Shown: positions 26,031-34,088 of the stretch, piece by piece
Layout: each line of letters begins with the position of its first letter
How positions within the stretch are numbered: position 1 is the first letter of the stretch
Source of the DNA: Phycisphaerales bacterium
Lineage (GTDB): Bacteria > Planctomycetota > Phycisphaerae > Phycisphaerales > UBA1924
Length of the DNA stretch: 55,974 nucleotides
Reading direction: 5' to 3'
Assembly: GCA_029260435.1 (NCBI GenBank)
Contig: JAJDDG010000113.1
Span: 1-55,974 of the forward strand
Translations under genes and position numbers: made by a program
The notes under the pieces: generated by a model
Database searches by the model: none
What the model saw: the letters and a program-made list of their open reading frames with translations, nothing else
Told to the model about the DNA's origin: nothing

Positions 26031-27264
26031 ATTGTTGATGATTTGCACAGATTGTTCTGACGAGGTCGGGGACCGGATCCAGTCGTTTGTGCAACGTATC
26101 GAGGAACGCACGGACTTTGCTTTCGAGCAATGCTTCGTCAGGCAGTTCGTCTTCGTTCCATTTGAGTATTTGGTCGCGCCCCAATCCGAGGTAGTTTTTG
26201 TCGAGGCTTGTTTCAGAGTTCAGACGAAATCCGTAGCTCGATTTTGATTTCAGACCGGCGAGTTCGCTCAATATCTTGTTGCGCAATTCTTGGTCGGTCG
26301 TCGGCCATCCGCGGGCACGACAAACGAGCATGTTCTTGTCGTTGGCAATCAGGGATAGCACGAGCCATGCGTTGGGGTGAAATGTCTTTCTAGCATTGAT
26401 TGGGGGGAACACCGAGAGCCACTGTTTTGGTACGAACACAATTCGATTCGGCAATTTGCGTTCTATGTGCCAACGGCCGTCGTCGGCTTCAACAAGATCC
26501 GATATCGCTTCAATCACTTGCGATGCCGGGCTTCCCACACGGTCGATGATCAGGTCGATCGCCTGTCGGTGGTTTTGGTAGATGCGATTGCAGAGTTCGT
26601 CGATCTTGGGGTCGTCCATGAGTCGGCTTCCGATCAGGCGGGTGTAGTGGTCGAGGAATGTCAGGACGTCGTTGCCGATAGATGCGTGGTTGGTTCTGCG
26701 GACGCGGGTGAGCACGCGGTGGATATCGGCGTATGAGTAGATGTTCCAGTCCTCGTCGCTCGGCTCGTCGCCTTCCGGGGTTAGAAAGACATACGCGCTG
26801 TGCTGTTCCGCGAAGTTCTCGGAGACGATTTTTTTGTAGCGTTCGAGTTGGTTGGAGTGCTCTTTGGAGCCGATCTTGTTTTCGATCGCGATCACGAAAT
26901 CGGGGTTGCGGGAGATGATGAGCAGGTCGATGTTCTTCCACTCGCGACGGATCTCGATGTCGGCGAGGGTGATGCCATCCAACTCGACCGGGGAGAGCGG
27001 GCGTGCGTTCGGGGGCATCTGGCGGAGCAGGTCCATCAGGATCGCTTTGAGGAAGAGGTCGGCGCACCCGTGGGACTCGGCGGGGTCGAGGAGCCACGCG
27101 AGGAAGTTGGAGTGGCGGATCTCGGCGCGGTCCACGCGGAGGGCATCGAAGATGTTGAAGCGCCCGATGCGCTCTTCGAGTTCCAGAAGGTCGTCATTAT
27201 CGACGACGAAGGATTCGAGGGCGGCGAGGTCAGATTGGGTCTGATCCACGGTCGGCGTGTTCAT
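26029..27264 (-). CDS. PD-(D/E)XK nuclease-like protein (PDDEXK_4 type)
   Basis: Protein of 411 aa. ATG 27264 is preferred; the frame continues upstream through a copy of repeat E and is not coding there. The N-terminal block EIRHSNFLAWLLDP with nearby HG (residues 48-66) and the core IDLLIISRN...FVIAIENKIGS (D113, E128, K130), then NQLERYKKIV, match the PD-(D/E)XK superfamily group often listed as PDDEXK_4. The catalytic D, E-x-K and Gln are all present, so nuclease activity is plausible. The C-terminal 230 residues look like a mixed alpha/beta accessory domain. Such genes often occur in defence or accessory regions; here it stands alone between atpD and repeats. Substrate unknown. Confidence 0.8.
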   Translation of the reverse strand: MNTPTVDQTQSDLAALESFVVDNDDLLELEERIGRFNIFDALRVDRAEIRHSNFLAWLLDPAESHGCADLFLKAILMDLLRQMPPNARPLSPVELDGITLADIEIRREWKNIDLLIISRNPDFVIAIENKIGSKEHSNQLERYKKIVSENFAEQHSAYVFLTPEGDEPSDEDWNIYSYADIHRVLTRVRRTNHASIGNDVLTFLDHYTRLIGSRLMDDPKIDELCNRIYQNHRQAIDLIIDRVGSPASQVIEAISDLVEADDGRWHIERKLPNRIVFVPKQWLSVFPPINARKTFHPNAWLVLSLIANDKNMLVCRARGWPTTDQELRNKILSELAGLKSKSSYGFRLNSETSLDKNYLGLGRDQILKWNEDELPDEALLESKVRAFLDTLHKRLDPVPDLVRTICANHQQ

Positions 27265-27338
27265 GGTGCCCCATTGTAGTGGAGGGGGAGGATCGCACGG
27301 GGCGCGACGACCGGGCGGAGAGATTGAAGATTTGGAAG

Positions 27339-27396
27339 CCCCCTCACCCGGTCTCGCTACGCTCGACCACCCTCTCCCCCGGTGGGGAGAGGGGGC
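27339..27396. repeat. Long palindromic repeat E, copy 2
   Basis: Same design as at 18169: CCCCCTCACCCGGTCTCGC, CTCGACCA, and CCCTCTCCCC against GGGGAGAGGG. It lies just upstream of the nuclease gene start. Confidence 0.75.
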
Positions 27397-27452
27397 AAGA
27401 TTCAACGCGGGCACAGTGGGAATGAAACTGCATATGCAAGGACGAGAGCGGT

Positions 27453-27477
27453 ATCCGGCGCGATGCGTCGGGTTTTT
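27453..27477 (+). terminator. Intrinsic terminator ahead of the DUF1569 gene
   Basis: ATCCGGCGC pairs with GCGTCGGGT (two G-U pairs) around GAT, followed by T5. No + strand gene ends before it, so it may end a short RNA from 27265-27450, or terminate transcription leaking past atpD. Confidence 0.6.
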
Positions 27478-27527
27478 ATATGGCATAAACTGGGCGTGCG
27501 GAGGATTCACTACGCGGAGGTTTACTG

Positions 27528-28022
27528 ATGACGATCGAGACGAAGCAGGTGACGGGTCGGCGGGAAGTGGTGTATGGATCGCTCGCGGATCTGAAGGCGG
27601 ATCTTGACGTGGTGGAAGCGGCGCACAACGCGGGGACGCTCCGGGCGCTGGGCAACTGGAGCGCGGGTGAGAACTTTGATCACTGCGGGAAGTTCATGGA
27701 GTGCGCGCTGGACGGGTTCCCGAGCGGGCCGCCGGCGGTGGTGCGGTGGATCTTGACGCTGCTGTTTAAGAAGAAGGCGATGGCGGGTGGGTCGCCACCT
27801 CCCGGGTACAAGATCCCGGCGCAGGCGGGGTATCTGATTCCTGATGAGGGTGTGACGTTCGAGCAGGGGCTCGCGCGTTGGCGCGGGGCGCTGGCACGGA
27901 TCGATAGCGGCGAGAAGATGACGCATGATTCGCCGATCTTCGGGAAGCTGACGCACGAGCAGTGGGAAAAACTCCAGTGCGGGCACGCGACGCTGCACAT
28001 GAGTTTTTTGGTGTGGGAGTAG
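27528..28022 (+). CDS. DUF1569-family protein (DinB-like fold)
   Basis: Protein of 164 aa with GGAGG seven bases before ATG 27528. It shows the DUF1569 hallmarks: LGNWSAGENFDHCGKFMECAL near residue 45 and W.KLQCGHATLHMSFLVW at the end, with His residues that in DinB-like four-helix proteins bind a metal ion. The family is common in planctomycetes and has no proven function. It stands between two copies of the long palindromic repeat E. Confidence 0.85.
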   Translation: MTIETKQVTGRREVVYGSLADLKADLDVVEAAHNAGTLRALGNWSAGENFDHCGKFMECALDGFPSGPPAVVRWILTLLFKKKAMAGGSPPPGYKIPAQAGYLIPDEGVTFEQGLARWRGALARIDSGEKMTHDSPIFGKLTHEQWEKLQCGHATLHMSFLVWE

Positions 28023-28024
28023 AA

Positions 28025-28175
28025 GAAGGCATCAGGGATCAGGGATCAGGCATCAGGAAGAGAAGACCCCCTCACCCGGTCTCACCCCCCCCACGGGTCG
28101 TTCGACCACCCTCTCCCCCGAGGGGAGAGGGGGCAGAATAAAGACACGCTCATACTTTCGGTGTGAGCATGCCAC
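28025..28175. repeat. Repeat cluster 5 (modules F, E copy 3, D-like)
   Basis: Module F runs 28025-28064 (CATCAGGGATCAGGGATCAG and onward). Repeat E copy 3 spans 28067-28134, with a longer middle and the palindrome CCCTCTCCCC/GGGGAGAGGG. A D-like hairpin lies at 28148-28168 (GCTCATAC against GTGTGAGC), followed by ATGCCACC. Two genes end face to face here. Confidence 0.75.
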
Positions 28176-28193
28176 CAGATGTGCGTTTGGGTT

Positions 28194-29081
28194 TCAGCGT
28201 ACAAGGCGGAGTCTTTGCGCGACAGAGCGCAGCGCGGGCAGGGCTTTAAAGAGCGGGGCGAGGCGTTTGGCGCGGGCGGTGTTGTTGCGTTTGTACTCGG
28301 CGAGTTTTTTGGTGAATGATTCGCCTTCGGCGTCGATGCGCTGTTGCATGAGATCGCGGGCGAAGTCCAAGAGTTCGAGATCGAGTTCGTTGATCTCGCG
28401 GATACGGTCCATTGTGGATTCGGGGATCGACTCGCGGTCGGTGCGCTGTTTGGTGACATTCGAGCGGGCGTAGTAGAGGGGTTTGCAGTTGAGCGCGCGC
28501 CGGAGGAGGACGACGGATTCGTCGAACTTATCGATGGTGCCGACGAGGAGGAAATCTTCGGCGAGGCGCTGCTTTGCGGTATCGAGCATGACGCGGGTGA
28601 CTTCGCCGAATGGGGTTGTCGGCAGTTCGCCCTGTTCGCCAGCGAGGTAGCGGACCTGGGCGTTGTCTACCGCGAACATGGGCCAGAACCATTTGTCGGA
28701 GCAGAAGTGTTCGAGGGTCATTTTCTGGGCGCGCTTGTTGTCCTGGAGCATGAAGTCGTACATGGAGCAGGTGCGCGCGATCGGGTCTCGGAGGAGCGTG
28801 AAGTATTTCGAGGGTTGGGGGAGGCGTTCGTGTACGCCGAACGCGGCGTGGGACTCGAAGAAGCGCATGCGCTGTTTGTTCGCGTCGGAGAGGTTGGCGA
28901 TTGCGTCGAAGCGGGCGTTTACCGGGCCTCGGACGTTGTAGCACCCGAGGACCGATGAGTGGTGGAGCCAGTGGGCTGGGGGCCAGCTTGCGAGGCGGAG
29001 TTTGATGAGTCGGGAGAGGGTGGTGCCCGCGTTTTTCGGGATGTGCAGGTGGATCAGGAGTGGGTGGTGTTCGTCGGGCAC
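28194..29081 (-). CDS. Sulfotransferase-family protein
   Basis: Protein of 295 aa from GTG 29081; no ATG is available before the conserved start, and a longer frame would run inside the phosphofructokinase gene. LLIHLHIPKNAGTTLSRLI (residues 8-26) is the 5'-phosphosulfate loop that binds PAPS, and LLRDPIARTCSMYDFML is the 3'-phosphate-binding block. The layout fits the sulfotransferase 2 / heparan sulfate 2-O-sulfotransferase-like group. It would move sulfate from PAPS to a glycan or lipid, consistent with glycosyltransferases elsewhere in the window. It starts 17 bases after the phosphofructokinase stop and is probably co-transcribed with it. Confidence 0.82.
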   Translation of the reverse strand: MPDEHHPLLIHLHIPKNAGTTLSRLIKLRLASWPPAHWLHHSSVLGCYNVRGPVNARFDAIANLSDANKQRMRFFESHAAFGVHERLPQPSKYFTLLRDPIARTCSMYDFMLQDNKRAQKMTLEHFCSDKWFWPMFAVDNAQVRYLAGEQGELPTTPFGEVTRVMLDTAKQRLAEDFLLVGTIDKFDESVVLLRRALNCKPLYYARSNVTKQRTDRESIPESTMDRIREINELDLELLDFARDLMQQRIDAEGESFTKKLAEYKRNNTARAKRLAPLFKALPALRSVAQRLRLVR

Positions 29082-29098
29082 GGTGGTGGTTGAATCGG

Positions 29099-30304
29099 CT
29101 AGAGCCTGCCGATTTCTGGAAGGGGGCCGACGAGGGGCTTGAGCCACTCGACGAAGGCGTCGGAGACATCGTTGTCGCCTTGTTTGTGCTCTTCGGGGAG
29201 GTAGCGGGTCTTTGCGGCGACTGCTTCGAGGGGGACGCGGACGAATTTGGGTTGGTATGGGTTGTCCGAGGCGCGCTGGATGGCGATGGAGCCATCGATA
29301 TCGCCCGAGCGGGCGGCTTCTGCGGCGCGGCGTCCGGAGATGCGGGCTTCCGCCTGATCGACGGGGGAGGCATCCGGGTAGCAGCGCTGGGGGTAGCCCA
29401 GGGTGTCGGCGCGGACGCGGGGGGCTTTGCCGCCCTTCGGCGTGAGCTTCTCTTTGAGGAGGGTGGCGAGCTGATCGCCCAAGGCACCTGATCCCGAGAG
29501 CTGTGCGTTGCCGTGCGCGTCCGCCTCGCCCTTGATGAGTCGTGCGCCGATGGATTCGCCCGAGGCATCCTGCACGCCCTCGGAGATCGCGATCTGGCAG
29601 CGCCCGAGGCTGGTGTAGATGCGCTCGACATCGGTGACGAATGCGTCGAGGTCGAAGGCGGTTTCGGGGATGTAGATCAGGTGCGGGCCGTCTTCGTTGG
29701 AGCGGTCGCGCATGAGTGCGGACGCGGCGGTGAGGAAGCCGGCGTGTCGCCCCATGACGACATTGATCTTGATCCCCGGGATGGCTCGGTTGTCGAGTTG
29801 GTCGCCCATGAACATGAGCCCGGTGTAGCGGGCGGCGGAGGGGAAGCCCGGGGTGTGGTCGTTCTCGACGAGGTCGTTGTCGATTGTTTTGGGGACGTGG
29901 AAGCACCGGAGTTCGTAGCTGGCTTCGTTGGAGAGTTCGTTGACGATTCGGCAGGTGTCCGAGGAATCGTTGCCCCCGGTGTAGAAGAAGTAGCGGATAT
30001 CGTGTTTCTGGCAGGCTTCGAGGATGCGGGCGCAGTAGTCGGCGTCGGGCTTGTCGCGGGTGGAGCCGAGGGCGGCGGAGGGGGTGTTGGCGACGCGGTC
30101 GAGGGTGGTCTGGTCGATCGCGGAGAGATCGACGAGGTTGTCTTCGATGAGCCCGCGGACGCCGTGGCGCGAGCCGAAGATTTTGCCTATCTCATCTGGG
30201 CCTCGGAGCCCCTCGACGACGCCGACGATGGATTGGTTGATGACGGCGGTGGGGCCGCCGGATTGAGCGATGACGGCGTTGCCTTTGATGAGCGGCGAGG
30301 TCAT
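29099..30304 (-). CDS. pfp: 6-phosphofructokinase, probably pyrophosphate-dependent
   Basis: Protein of 401 aa. AGGAG lies seven bases before ATG 30304. It phosphorylates fructose 6-phosphate. Family blocks are AQSGGPTAVINQSI (residues 13-26), TGGNDSSDT (109-117) and PKTIDND (138-144), then MGRHAGFLTA. An Asp (D113) stands where ATP-dependent enzymes have Gly, and PKTIDND has the Lys typical of the pyrophosphate-using group, so PPi is the likely phosphate donor and the reaction would be reversible. Whether it serves glycolysis or gluconeogenesis cannot be told. The sulfotransferase gene follows in the same direction. Confidence 0.9.
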   Translation of the reverse strand: MTSPLIKGNAVIAQSGGPTAVINQSIVGVVEGLRGPDEIGKIFGSRHGVRGLIEDNLVDLSAIDQTTLDRVANTPSAALGSTRDKPDADYCARILEACQKHDIRYFFYTGGNDSSDTCRIVNELSNEASYELRCFHVPKTIDNDLVENDHTPGFPSAARYTGLMFMGDQLDNRAIPGIKINVVMGRHAGFLTAASALMRDRSNEDGPHLIYIPETAFDLDAFVTDVERIYTSLGRCQIAISEGVQDASGESIGARLIKGEADAHGNAQLSGSGALGDQLATLLKEKLTPKGGKAPRVRADTLGYPQRCYPDASPVDQAEARISGRRAAEAARSGDIDGSIAIQRASDNPYQPKFVRVPLEAVAAKTRYLPEEHKQGDNDVSDAFVEWLKPLVGPLPEIGRL

Positions 30305-30414
30305 GCCGTGCTCCTGGTGGTCTTGAGTGGTGTGTGGGAAGAAAGATGTGGAGGGGCATGGTAACGAGGCGAGGATGGATCACGGGGGGGTATGTGTGGG
30401 GGTAGACTCTGGCG

Positions 30415-30972
30415 ATGATGAAGGCAAAGAGGCTGTGGGCGATGGTCGTGGTTTGCGGGGTCGCGATGATGGGGGGGTGTGCTTTGAGCGGCGGTGGAGC
30501 CTTCGATGGGACGCCCGAGATGGTGGCGGCTGGGGCGTATGGGGAGACGTTTGACGCGGCGAAGGATGTGCTGCGGGCGTACCGGTTCGAGCTGGAACGG
30601 GTGGATGCTCGGGAGGGTGTGATCACGACGAAGGCGAGTGCGGCGAGCGGGTGGGTGACGCCTTGGAAGGACTACGCGAGTGATTCGGACGGGGCGTGGC
30701 GGGACACGGTGCAGGATGAGGCGCGGGTGGCGCGGGTGGTGTTTGCGAGGCGCGATGGCGCTGCTCAGAGCGAGGTGGGGGTTGTGGTGGAGCGGGTACG
30801 GGTGACACGGTTCGGCAGGCGGGTGGACCCGACCTCGCCCAAGAGGTTCAAGCGAGTAGCAAGCGATCCGACGCGGAGCGGGGTTGATGTGGAAGTGGTG
30901 GGTCGGGACGGCGCTCTGGAGGCGCGGATCCGGGCGGATATCCTTGATCTGGTGGCGCAGATGAGCCATTGA
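30415..30972 (+). CDS. Lipoprotein of unknown function
   Basis: Protein of 185 aa. The N-terminus MMKAKRLWAMVVVCGVAMMGGCALSGGG carries a lipobox (MGGC, Cys about 22), so it is probably lipid-anchored in the envelope. The mature part has one alpha/beta region (AKDVLRAYRFELERVDAREGVITTKA) that resembles small DUF4136-like or LpoB-like lipoprotein folds, but I cannot name it. No catalytic motif is visible. It is divergent from the phosphofructokinase gene, 110 bases away, and is followed by a short terminator at 31059. Confidence 0.75.
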   Translation: MMKAKRLWAMVVVCGVAMMGGCALSGGGAFDGTPEMVAAGAYGETFDAAKDVLRAYRFELERVDAREGVITTKASAASGWVTPWKDYASDSDGAWRDTVQDEARVARVVFARRDGAAQSEVGVVVERVRVTRFGRRVDPTSPKRFKRVASDPTRSGVDVEVVGRDGALEARIRADILDLVAQMSH

Positions 30973-31058
30973 GCGGGGATGAGCCGGTGCCCACACGGGA
31001 TGTGGTACCCGGGATCGGGCGGTTTGTGTGGGTGGATCCGGGCGTGTTCCACTGGTTC

Positions 31059-31082
31059 GGGTGGTGAATCCGCCCATTTTTT
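31059..31082 (+). terminator. Intrinsic terminator after the lipoprotein gene
   Basis: GGGTGG pairs with CCGCCC around TGAAT (one G-U), followed by ATTTTTT. Confidence 0.65.
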
Positions 31083-31160
31083 CTGGACAAGTTGTGTGGA
31101 AAAGTAAGCGAGAGGTGGGGGTGCGCGCCGACAGATATGGGTGGGCTAGTTATTGGCCCC

Positions 31161-31205
31161 CAAGACCAGGCCCCCCGGCTTTGAGTTTCCCCGAACTTGG
31201 TCTTG
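31161..31205 (+). promoter_or_regulatory. Leader hairpin upstream of the LuxR-type regulator
   Basis: CAAGACCA (31161-31168) pairs perfectly with TGGTCTTG (31198-31205) around 29 bases. It lies 71 bases before the regulator's ATG, between the lipoprotein terminator and that gene. It could be part of a structured leader; the rest of the 304-base spacer shows nothing further. Confidence 0.4.
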
Positions 31206-31276
31206 TTTACCCGAGTCGTTCGCTCGCGCTCCAAAGGATGGGGCGCTGCCCGCACCCACTGAAAGGGGAATCCGAC

Positions 31277-32128
31277 ATGCTGCTCGAAAGCACACTCCAG
31301 CCAGAACACCTCGAACGAGCCGCCACGATTGCTGCGAAGGTCCACAACCTGCCAGCGGTTGCCACGCAGGATTGGTGTGATGTGGCTTCGGGATTGCTTG
31401 CGTCGCATTATCCGGGCGGGATCTGTGCCGTCTCGATTGTGCGGGTGAACCACACTGGTGAAGTGACGGAGGTGGAGCTTTCCGGGTGTTCGGGTCGGAC
31501 CACGGGCGGGCGCGAGGTGACGCGCGGGACGCTGCGTCCTGAGGGCAGCGGCGGGCTGGGGTGGACGCTGCCCGGTTCGGATCAGCGGGAGGGAGCTGCG
31601 CTGCTGCGGAGCCTTAGCTGTGCTGAGTCGTTCTGGAGGAGCATCGCGGGTCATCAGTGGTGGTCTGTTGGGGTGATGGATATGGCGGTGGGATGCCGCC
31701 CGATGGGTGGAGAGATGAGTACCCGCGGGATCGTCGCGGAGGTGGGTGTGGCGAGCCGAGGGCAGTTGAGCGGGGCGGACGCGATGGTGCTGCGGTGTGT
31801 GCTCAAGCCGCTCGCGGATCGGGCGATGCTTGCCTTTGGTCTGGAAGCGATCTCGGCGGTGAACCGCCTGACGCTCCGGGAGCAGGAAGTGCTGTCGTTG
31901 TTGACACACGGGATGAGCGTCAAGGAGATCGCGTCGAGCCTGGATCGGAGCCCGCACACGGTGCATGACCATGTGAAGGCTCTGCACCGGAAGCTCGGGG
32001 CGTCGAGCCGGGGCGAACTGGTTGCGCGTGCTCTCGGGTACCCGGCGGGCGAGGTGGTTGCGAAGGTGCCCGCCAAGCGCCCCGAGACGATCAGCGACCC
32101 CGGGGCCAACCGGCTGGCGAGCGCCTGA
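31277..32128 (+). CDS. LuxR-type transcriptional regulator
   Basis: Protein of 283 aa. ATG 31277 has AAGGGGA at good spacing; codons upstream to 31028 lie in leader and terminator sequence. The C-terminal helix-turn-helix (about 195-255) is a clear GerE/LuxR domain: LTLREQEVLSLLTHGMSVKEIASSL and SPHTVHDHVKALHRKLGASSRGELVARA. The N-terminal 180 residues form an alpha/beta region with GAF-like features, but no binding motif can be named and there is no receiver Asp. It is probably a one-component regulator of unknown signal. A uracil-DNA glycosylase-like gene follows 79 bases later. Confidence 0.85.
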   Translation: MLLESTLQPEHLERAATIAAKVHNLPAVATQDWCDVASGLLASHYPGGICAVSIVRVNHTGEVTEVELSGCSGRTTGGREVTRGTLRPEGSGGLGWTLPGSDQREGAALLRSLSCAESFWRSIAGHQWWSVGVMDMAVGCRPMGGEMSTRGIVAEVGVASRGQLSGADAMVLRCVLKPLADRAMLAFGLEAISAVNRLTLREQEVLSLLTHGMSVKEIASSLDRSPHTVHDHVKALHRKLGASSRGELVARALGYPAGEVVAKVPAKRPETISDPGANRLASA

Positions 32129-32207
32129 TCAGGTATAGAGCGGTGTGATATGCGGTGGAGCCCGGGGTGTTGGTGCGCCCGGTTGGGCTCCAGCGTACAC
32201 TCGTGGG

Positions 32208-32903
32208 ATGAGCGCGAACACACACGAGACGGACACGGACGGGCTGCAGGGGGCGTTGCGACAGCACGCTGAAACGGCGAGCCTGCTGGGGGTGGACTTT
32301 GTGCCGGTGGCGGTGGATGCGCCCGAAGAGGGCGCGTCGGACAAGGTGGCGGCGCTCGATGCGCTGCGCACTCGGCACGCGGCGGAGAGCCCGGTTGTCG
32401 CGAGCATGCCCGGGTGGACGAATATCGTGTTTGGTGATGGCGATCCGAATGCGCGGGTGATGTTTGTGGGCGAGGCGCCGGGCGCGGACGAGGATGCGCA
32501 GGGGATCCCGTTTGTCGGGCGGGCGGGCAAGAAGCTCAACGAGATGATCATCGCGATGGGGCTGAGCCGCGAGAGTGTGTACATCACGAATGTGCTGAAG
32601 GTGCGGCCGCCGAACAACCGGACGCCGACGGTTGACGAGGCGTCGCAGGAGGGGCCTTATCTGATTGAGCAGTTGCAGATCATCCAGCCCGAGGTGCTGG
32701 TGACACTCGGCAAGCCGGCGGCGAATTTTCTGCTGGGCAATTCTGAGGCGATGGGCCGGATGCGCGGGCGGTGGCACGAATGCATGGGGATCCCGGTGAT
32801 GCCGACCTACCACCCGGCGTACCTGTTGCGGGCGTACACGCCTGAAAACCGCAAGAAAGTGTGGTCGGATCTACAGCAGGTGATTGATCGCATCGGGGGA
32901 TAA
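32208..32903 (+). CDS. Family-4-like uracil-DNA glycosylase lacking the iron-sulfur cysteines
   Basis: Protein of 231 aa from ATG 32208. It carries [20 protein letters not shown] (residues 88-107), [16 protein letters not shown] and [11 protein letters not shown] (H202), the order of motifs in family 4 uracil-DNA glycosylases, which remove uracil from DNA. Those enzymes hold a [4Fe-4S] cluster through four Cys: C-x2-C before the first motif, KCRPP, and a later Cys. Here the first pair is absent ([12 protein letters not shown]), KCRPP reads KVRPP, and the fourth position reads EASQEG. The only Cys is C192. An N-terminal acidic tail of about 60 residues precedes the domain. Activity is probable but the cluster seems lost. 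Confidence 0.85.
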   Translation: MSANTHETDTDGLQGALRQHAETASLLGVDFVPVAVDAPEEGASDKVAALDALRTRHAAESPVVASMPGWTNIVFGDGDPNARVMFVGEAPGADEDAQGIPFVGRAGKKLNEMIIAMGLSRESVYITNVLKVRPPNNRTPTVDEASQEGPYLIEQLQIIQPEVLVTLGKPAANFLLGNSEAMGRMRGRWHECMGIPVMPTYHPAYLLRAYTPENRKKVWSDLQQVIDRIGG

Positions 32904-33271
32904 ACGCGATTTGCATGGCCGGACGGGGGGTGTATTGCCTAGCTGTTGGTATGAAAAACGCGTGCAGCGGGCAAACCGGGGCGATTTTTGGGCATCGAAG
33001 ACTGAAATCACGCAACAGCGCGTCCCAATAGACGTATAGAGCATTGGATGCTCGATTTGCGCGAACCCGCGCCATGGCGGGGCATCCAAACAGGATGATC
33101 GATGAGACCCCCACGAGGCCCGGCGCTTGACCTATGTGGAACAGCGCTGGGCTTTTTTTCTGCGCATGATCTCTTCGCGTTTGGAGCCTCTGTAGCTGCC
33201 TGCGACATCGCCTCGCTTTGTCGGGCTGTATCGGCGTACCTGCAGAGTCGATAACTCGATGGGGCGTAGTG
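32904..33271. other. Spacer with a candidate small RNA and a strong terminator
   Basis: 368 bases without a convincing gene between two genes whose ends converge. AT content is higher than in the neighbours. It includes a perfect hairpin (GAGCAT/ATGCTC, 33039-33053) and a strong + strand terminator at 33118-33159, more than 200 bases after the glycosylase stop. Either the glycosylase mRNA has a long 3' region, or a short RNA of about 130-200 bases is made here. No known RNA family was recognised. Confidence 0.4.
33118..33159 (+). terminator. Strong intrinsic terminator
   Basis: GCCCGGCGCT (33118-33127) pairs with AGCGCTGGGC (33143-33152) with one G-U, a 15-base loop and T7. Confidence 0.85.
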
Positions 33272-34042
33272 CTATTCGTGTGCGACGGCGGCGGCGGCGG
33301 ATGATGGCGTGAGGTTGAGGTGTGTGTCGGTGGGGAGTGGTGACCAGCGGGTTGCGCGGTAGGCGACCGGCTTGTCCTGTTTGATATTGAAATCAACGGT
33401 GAACGTCAGCTCGATGATGTCACCCGGCTTGAGCCTCGACAGCGAGAGCCCCTCTGCGAGTGGGAAGGGCATGACCATCGCGTTCATGCCGGTCTCGTCG
33501 CCCGAGGCTTTGAACTCGTCGATGCGCTCGTGGTGCACGGCGAACTCGGAGAGGGGATTCGCGGGGTCGGGCAGGGATGTGACCCGTGCGCGGACGGTGT
33601 ATGCATCGACGCGCAGGAACACGAGGGTGGTATCCGCGGGGAGCGGTTCGAGCTTTGTTGCGCGGTAGGCGAGGAGCTTGTCTTCCTGCCTGTCGTAATC
33701 CACTGTGAAGGTGAGCGAGACCTTGTCGCCGACGGAGAATGGGGATAGATCAAGTTCATCAGCGGTGGGGAAGGGCATGGTCATGGCTTTCATGCCGTGT
33801 TGTCCGTCCTGTCCGTGGAAGTCCGGGATCATTTCGTGGCGGATTTTGAGTTCCGCATCCGGGTCGGTTTCTGTGGGGAGGGTGATGATCTCGGCGCGGA
33901 CGACATACTGGTGGACATCGAATGATGCGGCGCTGGATTGGGAGTCTGCGTCATCGGCGCGGTTGCAGGCAGCGAGTGCGCAGCAGGATACGAGCAGGCA
34001 CACCACGAGGCGTGCCGCTTGGGTCAACAGGTTGCGGGGCAT
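33272..34042 (-). CDS. Lipoprotein with two CusF-like copper-binding domains
   Basis: Protein of 256 aa. The N-terminus has a lipobox, CCALAAC with Cys26. Two similar domains follow (about 45-135 and 140-240). Each has His residues in IRHEMIPDFHG or VHHERIDEF, then GMKAMTMPFP or GMNAMVMPFP, then a GD.(V/I).LTFTVD strand, the pattern of CusF-like periplasmic copper/silver-binding domains with His and M-x2-M-x-M ligands. CusF itself has one domain of about 90 residues, so this is a tandem version. It probably binds Cu(I) or similar ions at the envelope. A small conserved gene lies 46 bases upstream; no copper pump is in the window. Confidence 0.8.
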   Translation of the reverse strand: MPRNLLTQAARLVVCLLVSCCALAACNRADDADSQSSAASFDVHQYVVRAEIITLPTETDPDAELKIRHEMIPDFHGQDGQHGMKAMTMPFPTADELDLSPFSVGDKVSLTFTVDYDRQEDKLLAYRATKLEPLPADTTLVFLRVDAYTVRARVTSLPDPANPLSEFAVHHERIDEFKASGDETGMNAMVMPFPLAEGLSLSRLKPGDIIELTFTVDFNIKQDKPVAYRATRWSPLPTDTHLNLTPSSAAAAVAHE

Positions 34043-34088
34043 GGGAGCGCCCTTTCTGTACGGAACAGTTGTGTGTGGGAACGGGGGG

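Noticed and set aside
27265-27510. N-terminal extension of the nuclease-like protein
   Set aside because: It is translated from repeat E and the orphan terminator region.
29082-29906. N-terminal extension of the sulfotransferase
   Set aside because: The frame runs inside the phosphofructokinase gene and reads as Arg/Pro-rich noise; GTG 29081 starts just before the conserved region.
31091-31101. DnaA-box-like TTTTCCACA on the minus strand
   Set aside because: A single match far from any dnaA gene or AT-rich region is not enough for an origin.
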